Assembly (NCBI GenBank): GCA_022572905.1
Contig: JACZUZ010000027.1
Coordinates: 1 to 10,987 of the forward strand
DNA length: 10,987 bases
From: Candidatus Zixiibacteriota bacterium
GTDB taxonomy: Bacteria > Zixibacteria > MSB-5A5 > GN15 > JACZUZ01
Reading direction: 5' to 3'
Program-made: the position numbers and the translations under genes
Part shown: in pieces, positions 7,744 through 10,987 of the stretch
Layout: the number at the start of each line of letters is the position of its first letter
Numbering within the stretch: the stretch's first letter is position 1
The notes under the pieces: generated by a model
Told to the model about the DNA's origin: nothing
The model's input: only the letters and a program-made list of their open reading frames with translations
The model's database searches: none

Positions 7744-7771
7744 AGCCAAATGACAAGAGCCAAATGACAAG
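7744..7771. repeat. 14-bp tandem duplication at the ruvB start
   Basis: AGCCAAATGACAAG occurs twice back to back (7744-7757 and 7758-7771). Each copy carries an ATG. The second (7764) is the ruvB start. The first (7750) opens a five-codon frame, MTRAK, whose TGA (7765-7767) overlaps the ruvB ATG as ATGA. No other unit is visible next to the pair. Confidence 0.85.
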
Positions 7772-8834
7772 AGAAAGAGCGATAAGCGGAGCGCAAATAT
7801 CCGCAGACGAAGATCTGGTAAATTACACGCTTCGTCCCGCCCGCCTGTCTGAATACGTTGGCCAAAAAGATCTCTGCGCCAAGCTGAGTATTCCGCTGGA
7901 AGCGGCCCAAAAACGCGGAGAGCCCTGTGAGCATGTTTTGCTATATGGCCCCCCCGGGCTGGGTAAGACCACTCTGGCACATATAATAGCCCGTGAAATG
8001 GGAGCAAGAACAGTCTCCACCTCGGGACCATCGCTCTCGCGAACCGGCGATTTGATGGGTATTCTCACCAATCTGAATGAGGGGGATGTGCTCTTCATTG
8101 ACGAAATCCATCGCCTATCTCCGACTATCGAAGAATTTATTTATCCCGCCATTGAGAGCTTCAAGGTAGATTTTGTTGTCGACAAGGGCGCCTACGCCAA
8201 AGTTATCAATGTCCCCCTAAAGCGTTTTACTCTGGTCGGGGCCACCACCCGCGCGGGGCTTCTCTCCGCTCCGCTCAGAGACAGATTCGGATTGTTTTTC
8301 CATCTGGATTTCTATCCGGCAGACGAGCTGGCCGAAATTATAACCCGCTCGGCGCAATTACTGGGTTGTCCTATTGATGTGGAATCAGCCGACCGCATCG
8401 CCCGACGAAGCCGCGGAACACCCCGAATCGCCAATCGCCTCTTAAGGCGCGTGCGAGATTACGCTTCGGTGAAGTCCGACGGCGCGATCAATCCCGATTT
8501 AGCGGACAAAGCTCTGGCGGCCGAAGGCATAGATGAAGCTGGGCTGGATGACTTGGATCGCCGATTCTTGACTGTGGCGATTGAATACTACAAAGGCGGG
8601 CCGGTGGGTATTGAGGCTCTGGCGGCTACGCTTTCGGAGGAAGTTGACACACTGGTCGACATGGTCGAGCCATTCCTGCTAAAAATTGGTTTTCTGCAGC
8701 GCACCCGCCGGGGGCGCGAAGTTACCCAAATCGCCTGCGATCATCTAGGCTTCAAATTGGAAAAAGTCGGCTCGGGCGCCAATCAAACAACTCTTTTTTC
8801 ATCCGAACCAGGCAGCCAGTTTTCCCCAAAGTGA
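7764..8834 (+). CDS. ruvB: Holliday junction branch migration DNA helicase RuvB
   Basis: RuvB is the AAA+ motor that, with RuvA, drives Holliday-junction branch migration in recombination and repair. The 356-residue protein has the family's usual size. It shows the N-terminal LRP...YVGQ motif (about 22-34), Walker A GPPGLGKTT (62-70), Walker B with DEIH (113-116), sensor 1 GATTR (159-163), and the arginine-finger region LRDRFG (171-176, finger probably R174). A C-terminal winged-helix domain contains GGPVGIEALA and the typical GFLQRTRRGR. ATG 7764 gives a normal N-terminus; its upstream bases are the 14-bp duplication and contain no Shine-Dalgarno, so coupling to the five-codon upstream frame is possible. 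ruvC and ruvA are not immediately upstream, where they often sit. queA follows after 97 bp, a frequent ruvB-queA arrangement. Confidence 0.97.
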   Translation: MTRERAISGAQISADEDLVNYTLRPARLSEYVGQKDLCAKLSIPLEAAQKRGEPCEHVLLYGPPGLGKTTLAHIIAREMGARTVSTSGPSLSRTGDLMGILTNLNEGDVLFIDEIHRLSPTIEEFIYPAIESFKVDFVVDKGAYAKVINVPLKRFTLVGATTRAGLLSAPLRDRFGLFFHLDFYPADELAEIITRSAQLLGCPIDVESADRIARRSRGTPRIANRLLRRVRDYASVKSDGAINPDLADKALAAEGIDEAGLDDLDRRFLTVAIEYYKGGPVGIEALAATLSEEVDTLVDMVEPFLLKIGFLQRTRRGREVTQIACDHLGFKLEKVGSGANQTTLFSSEPGSQFSPK

Positions 8835-8931
8835 TTTTCCTTTTAGAATTTGATTTATTCAGGTTCAAGGATTTATTTTTCCCAAAAGACTCCGTCCTGA
8901 AAAGATTTCGATTCTTAAAGCGTCCGGTATA

Positions 8932-10038
8932 ATGGATATATCAGTTTTTGATTATGATCTCCCGCCGGAGTTGATAGCTCAAATTCCTTTGGTTGAGAGA
9001 AGTTCATCACGGATGATGCTGGTAATTCGCGACACCGGGGCCTATGAGCATTCCACGTTCGGGCAATTCAAGTCGCAGTTGAATTCCGGAGACTGCCTTG
9101 TTCTCAATGATACAAAAGTTTTTCCTGCGCGATTGCTCGGAGCCACCCGCGAGTCCGGAGGGAAAGTTGAGATTTTTCTGGTGAGACCGGTCGGCTTAGA
9201 AAGCGCCGGACGTAACTCTCCCCTGCGAACTTCGCAGAAGTGGATCGCACTGTTGAAGTCAAGCGGAAAGCTCAAAGAAGGCGAACTTCTTGGATTCAAA
9301 GTTAAGCAGAGCGACACAAGCGTGCGTCTGGAACGGAAACTTGAAAACGGGAACTGGGAGGTGAGCTTTCCGTCAGAGAGCGCATTTGTGGAAATATCTC
9401 GTGAGTTCGGGCATGTTCCGCTCCCGCCCTATATCAATCGTGCGGATGACAATTCAGACATCAAGCGCTATCAGACGGTTTACGCTGATGACGACAAGCC
9501 GCTAGCCGTGGCGGCCCCGACTGCGGGTTTGCATTTTGACAAGAAGACTCTCGAATCAATTCAGTCGGCGGGAGTTAAAATCGTGCGGATTACCTTGCAT
9601 GTCGGTCCGGGAACTTTTAAGCCGGTCGTCGTGGACCAAATTGAAAATCATCGTGTTGATCCCGAGTGCGCCGAAATTTCGCAAGCGGCTTGTGATACGA
9701 TCAACAATACTGTGCGCTCCGGCGGCAAAATAATCGCCGTCGGGACAACCAGCATGCGCGTACTTGAGTATGTAGCCGCTCTGGATATTAACGATAACGC
9801 GCTTTCTCCTTTCAGCGGCATGGTCGATTTGTATATTCGGCCCGGATATGATTTCAAAATTGTCGATTCGCTCCTGACAAATTTTCATCTTCCGCGTTCA
9901 TCTCTTTTGATTTTGGTTGGGGCTTTCGCGGGCGTTGAAGCAGTGCGGAAATGCTACATAGAAGCGGTTAAGGAAAAATATCGCTTTTACAGCTATGGTG
10001 ACTGTATGTTCATTCGCAGTTTATCGACTAATTATTAA
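8932..10038 (+). CDS. queA: S-adenosylmethionine:tRNA ribosyltransferase-isomerase QueA
   Basis: QueA transfers and isomerises the ribosyl moiety of SAM onto 7-aminomethyl-7-deazaguanine in tRNA, giving epoxyqueuosine, the penultimate step of queuosine synthesis at the wobble base of GUN anticodons. Diagnostic segments are the N-terminal FDYDLPPELIAQ (6-17), LVLNDTKVFPARL, VAAPTAGLHF, LHVGPGTFKPV, GTTSMRVLE, and near the end LLTNFHLPRSSLLILV followed by YSYGDCMFI. At 368 residues it is slightly longer than the common 340-350, with extra residues in the region around 80-110. The ATG at 8932 matches the conserved N-terminus but has no Shine-Dalgarno. It lies 97 bp after ruvB and 53 bp before ispD, with no terminator hairpin between, so co-transcription is plausible. 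Confidence 0.97.
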   Translation: MDISVFDYDLPPELIAQIPLVERSSSRMMLVIRDTGAYEHSTFGQFKSQLNSGDCLVLNDTKVFPARLLGATRESGGKVEIFLVRPVGLESAGRNSPLRTSQKWIALLKSSGKLKEGELLGFKVKQSDTSVRLERKLENGNWEVSFPSESAFVEISREFGHVPLPPYINRADDNSDIKRYQTVYADDDKPLAVAAPTAGLHFDKKTLESIQSAGVKIVRITLHVGPGTFKPVVVDQIENHRVDPECAEISQAACDTINNTVRSGGKIIAVGTTSMRVLEYVAALDINDNALSPFSGMVDLYIRPGYDFKIVDSLLTNFHLPRSSLLILVGAFAGVEAVRKCYIEAVKEKYRFYSYGDCMFIRSLSTNY

Positions 10039-10091
10039 GGTTTGATCTTTCAGTAACTTTCATTCTCCGGCGAAGTGGATATATTTACATA

Positions 10092-10775
10092 ATGAAAACT
10101 GTTGCAATTATACTTGCGGCCGGTGGGGGAGCGCGATTCGGAGCCGACCGCCCCAAGCAGTTCGCTATGGCTCTGGGAAAGCCTGTTTTATGGCATACTC
10201 TTGCGGCTTTTCAAAGCGCGAGCTCAATAGATGATATAGTTCTGGTAGTACCGCAGGAGGAACTGGAGTATGCTCGCGAAGCGTTTTTGAGTAATAGTCC
10301 CTTGGACAAAATAGGCAAGGTCATCGCGGGCGGCTCAACTCGGTCAGACTCAGCCCGGCTGGGGCTGGCGGCAATTCCTATTTCCACTGAGATAATAGCC
10401 ATCCATGATGGCGCCCGCCCCACAGTTGCCCCATCAGATATTAATAGAGTCGTAAAAACTGCACGCGCCGAGCGAGCGGCTATTCTTGCGTCGCCCGTTA
10501 CCAGCACCTTGAAGCGCGCAGCGGCAAAATATATTATCAACACTGTTGAGCGCGAGGGGCTCTTTCTGGCGGAAACTCCGCAAGCCTTCCGGGCGGACCT
10601 GATTCGTGAGGCCTATCAGAAGTTGGGCGAGGATTCGTTGCCCACCGACGACGCGCAGTTGGTTGAAGCGCTTGGATTCAAAGTTTGTATTGTTGAATCT
10701 GAATTCTTAAATATAAAGGTGACCACAAAAGAAGACATAGCGCTCGTCGAGGCGATACTAAAGGCCCGCAAATGA
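10092..10775 (+). CDS. ispD: 2-C-methyl-D-erythritol 4-phosphate cytidylyltransferase IspD
   Basis: IspD couples MEP to CTP, forming CDP-methylerythritol, the third step of the MEP isoprenoid pathway. The 227-residue length is standard. The nucleotide-binding loop [10 protein letters not shown]...PKQF (8-24) carries R15 and K22. The metal/substrate motif is HDGARP with D106. R154 ([16 protein letters not shown]) and K209 ([10 protein letters not shown]) match the conserved substrate-binding Arg and Lys of the E. coli enzyme. [11 protein letters not shown] (185-195) is also typical. The gene overlaps ispF by 4 nt (ATGA at 10772-10775), so the two are almost certainly translated from one message. 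It is a separate gene, not the fused IspDF found in some bacteria. Confidence 0.97.
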   Translation: MKTVAIILAAGGGARFGADRPKQFAMALGKPVLWHTLAAFQSASSIDDIVLVVPQEELEYAREAFLSNSPLDKIGKVIAGGSTRSDSARLGLAAIPISTEIIAIHDGARPTVAPSDINRVVKTARAERAAILASPVTSTLKRAAAKYIINTVEREGLFLAETPQAFRADLIREAYQKLGEDSLPTDDAQLVEALGFKVCIVESEFLNIKVTTKEDIALVEAILKARK

Positions 10776-10987
10776 TCGAAACAAACAAATTTCCCGAATT
10801 TAGAACCGGAATCGGTTTCGATGTTCACCGCTTTGATTCAAATCGTCCTTTGATACTCGGAGGCGTGAAAATTCGCGAAATAAACGGACTTGCGGGGCAC
10901 AGCGATGCGGACGTTGTCTTGCATGCCATCTGTGACGCTCTTCTGGGCGCGGCGGGGCCGGGGGGTGGGCCTGCGGGCGGCGGCGCG
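10772..10987 (+). CDS. ispF: 2-C-methyl-D-erythritol 2,4-cyclodiphosphate synthase IspF (5' part, runs off window)
   Basis: IspF cyclises CDP-ME 2-phosphate to MEcPP, the fifth MEP-pathway step. The first 61 codons are convincing: the GIGFDVHRF zinc motif (D17, H19), GHSDADV (H43, S44), and [11 protein letters not shown] with the third zinc ligand H51. Codons 62-72 should continue in the conserved pattern (Ala/Gly)-Leu-Gly-Asp-Ile-Gly but read [11 protein letters not shown] from nearly pure G/C, which I take as sequence error at the end of the assembly rather than biology. The gene overlaps ispD by ATGA. It is incomplete at the 3' end because the window stops. Confidence 0.9.
   Translation, partial: MIETNKFPEFRTGIGFDVHRFDSNRPLILGGVKIREINGLAGHSDADVVLHAICDALLGAAGPGGGPAGGGA
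10945..10987. other. Probable low-quality contig-end sequence
   Basis: These 43 bases contain no A and only two T, against roughly half A/T just upstream. They coincide with loss of the conserved IspF core while the frame stays open. This pattern fits degraded base calls at a read or contig end better than real divergence. Confidence 0.6.

Noticed and set aside
8928..8933. TATAAT overlapping the queA start codon as a -10 box
   Set aside because: The transcript would start downstream of the conserved QueA N-terminus, and no -35 lies at correct spacing. Coincidental.
1..10987. CRISPR array, tRNA or rRNA genes, insertion sequence
   Set aside because: No regularly spaced repeats, no cloverleaf with a CCA-type end, no rRNA-like block and no transposase motif were seen on either strand.

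Overview
The window looks like chromosomal DNA of a diderm (Gram-negative) bacterium. It carries a lipoprotein with a lipobox, a membrane-anchored LytM/M23 peptidase, MEP-pathway isoprenoid genes and queuosine-tRNA biosynthesis. Composition is close to 50% GC. Most long genes have no convincing Shine-Dalgarno sequence, as is common in the FCB superphylum. An uncultured FCB-type lineage such as Zixibacteria would fit, but that placement is a low-confidence inference. No phage, plasmid, CRISPR or IS hallmark gene is visible.

Layout. Positions 1-2324 (+): the last codons of an upstream gene overlap by ATGA with a large TPR-repeat lipoprotein. Positions 2378-3151 (-): a YdfG-like short-chain dehydrogenase, convergent with the TPR gene. 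Positions 3152-3975: a gene-poor 0.8-kb stretch. From 3152 to 3307 I see nothing. From 3308 to 3527 there is a minus-strand C-terminal-like reading frame without a start codon, followed by its own hairpin-plus-T9 terminator. A nested inverted repeat (3500-3559) runs into the ribosome-binding site of a 47-codon gene starting with GTG (3572-3715, +). From 3716 to 3820 I see nothing. Then comes a sigma70-like promoter overlapped by a perfect palindrome and a structured leader, ahead of the M23 peptidase (3976-4926, +).

Positions 5155-7521 (+): a complete Cu(+)-exporting P1B ATPase. Positions 7522-7763: an untidy intergenic region ending in a 14-bp tandem duplication that supplies the ruvB start. 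Positions 7764-10987 (+): ruvB (Holliday-junction helicase), queA (queuosine), ispD, and a 5' part of ispF overlapping ispD by ATGA. ispD and ispF catalyse steps 3 and 5 of the MEP pathway. The last ~43 bases are almost pure G/C and turn the conserved IspF core into Gly/Pro/Ala, which looks like a contig-end sequence error.

Most of the window is housekeeping. The part most worth a second look is 3308-3975, with its small gene, structured leaders, palindromic promoter and gene remnant. I found no clear new multigene system.
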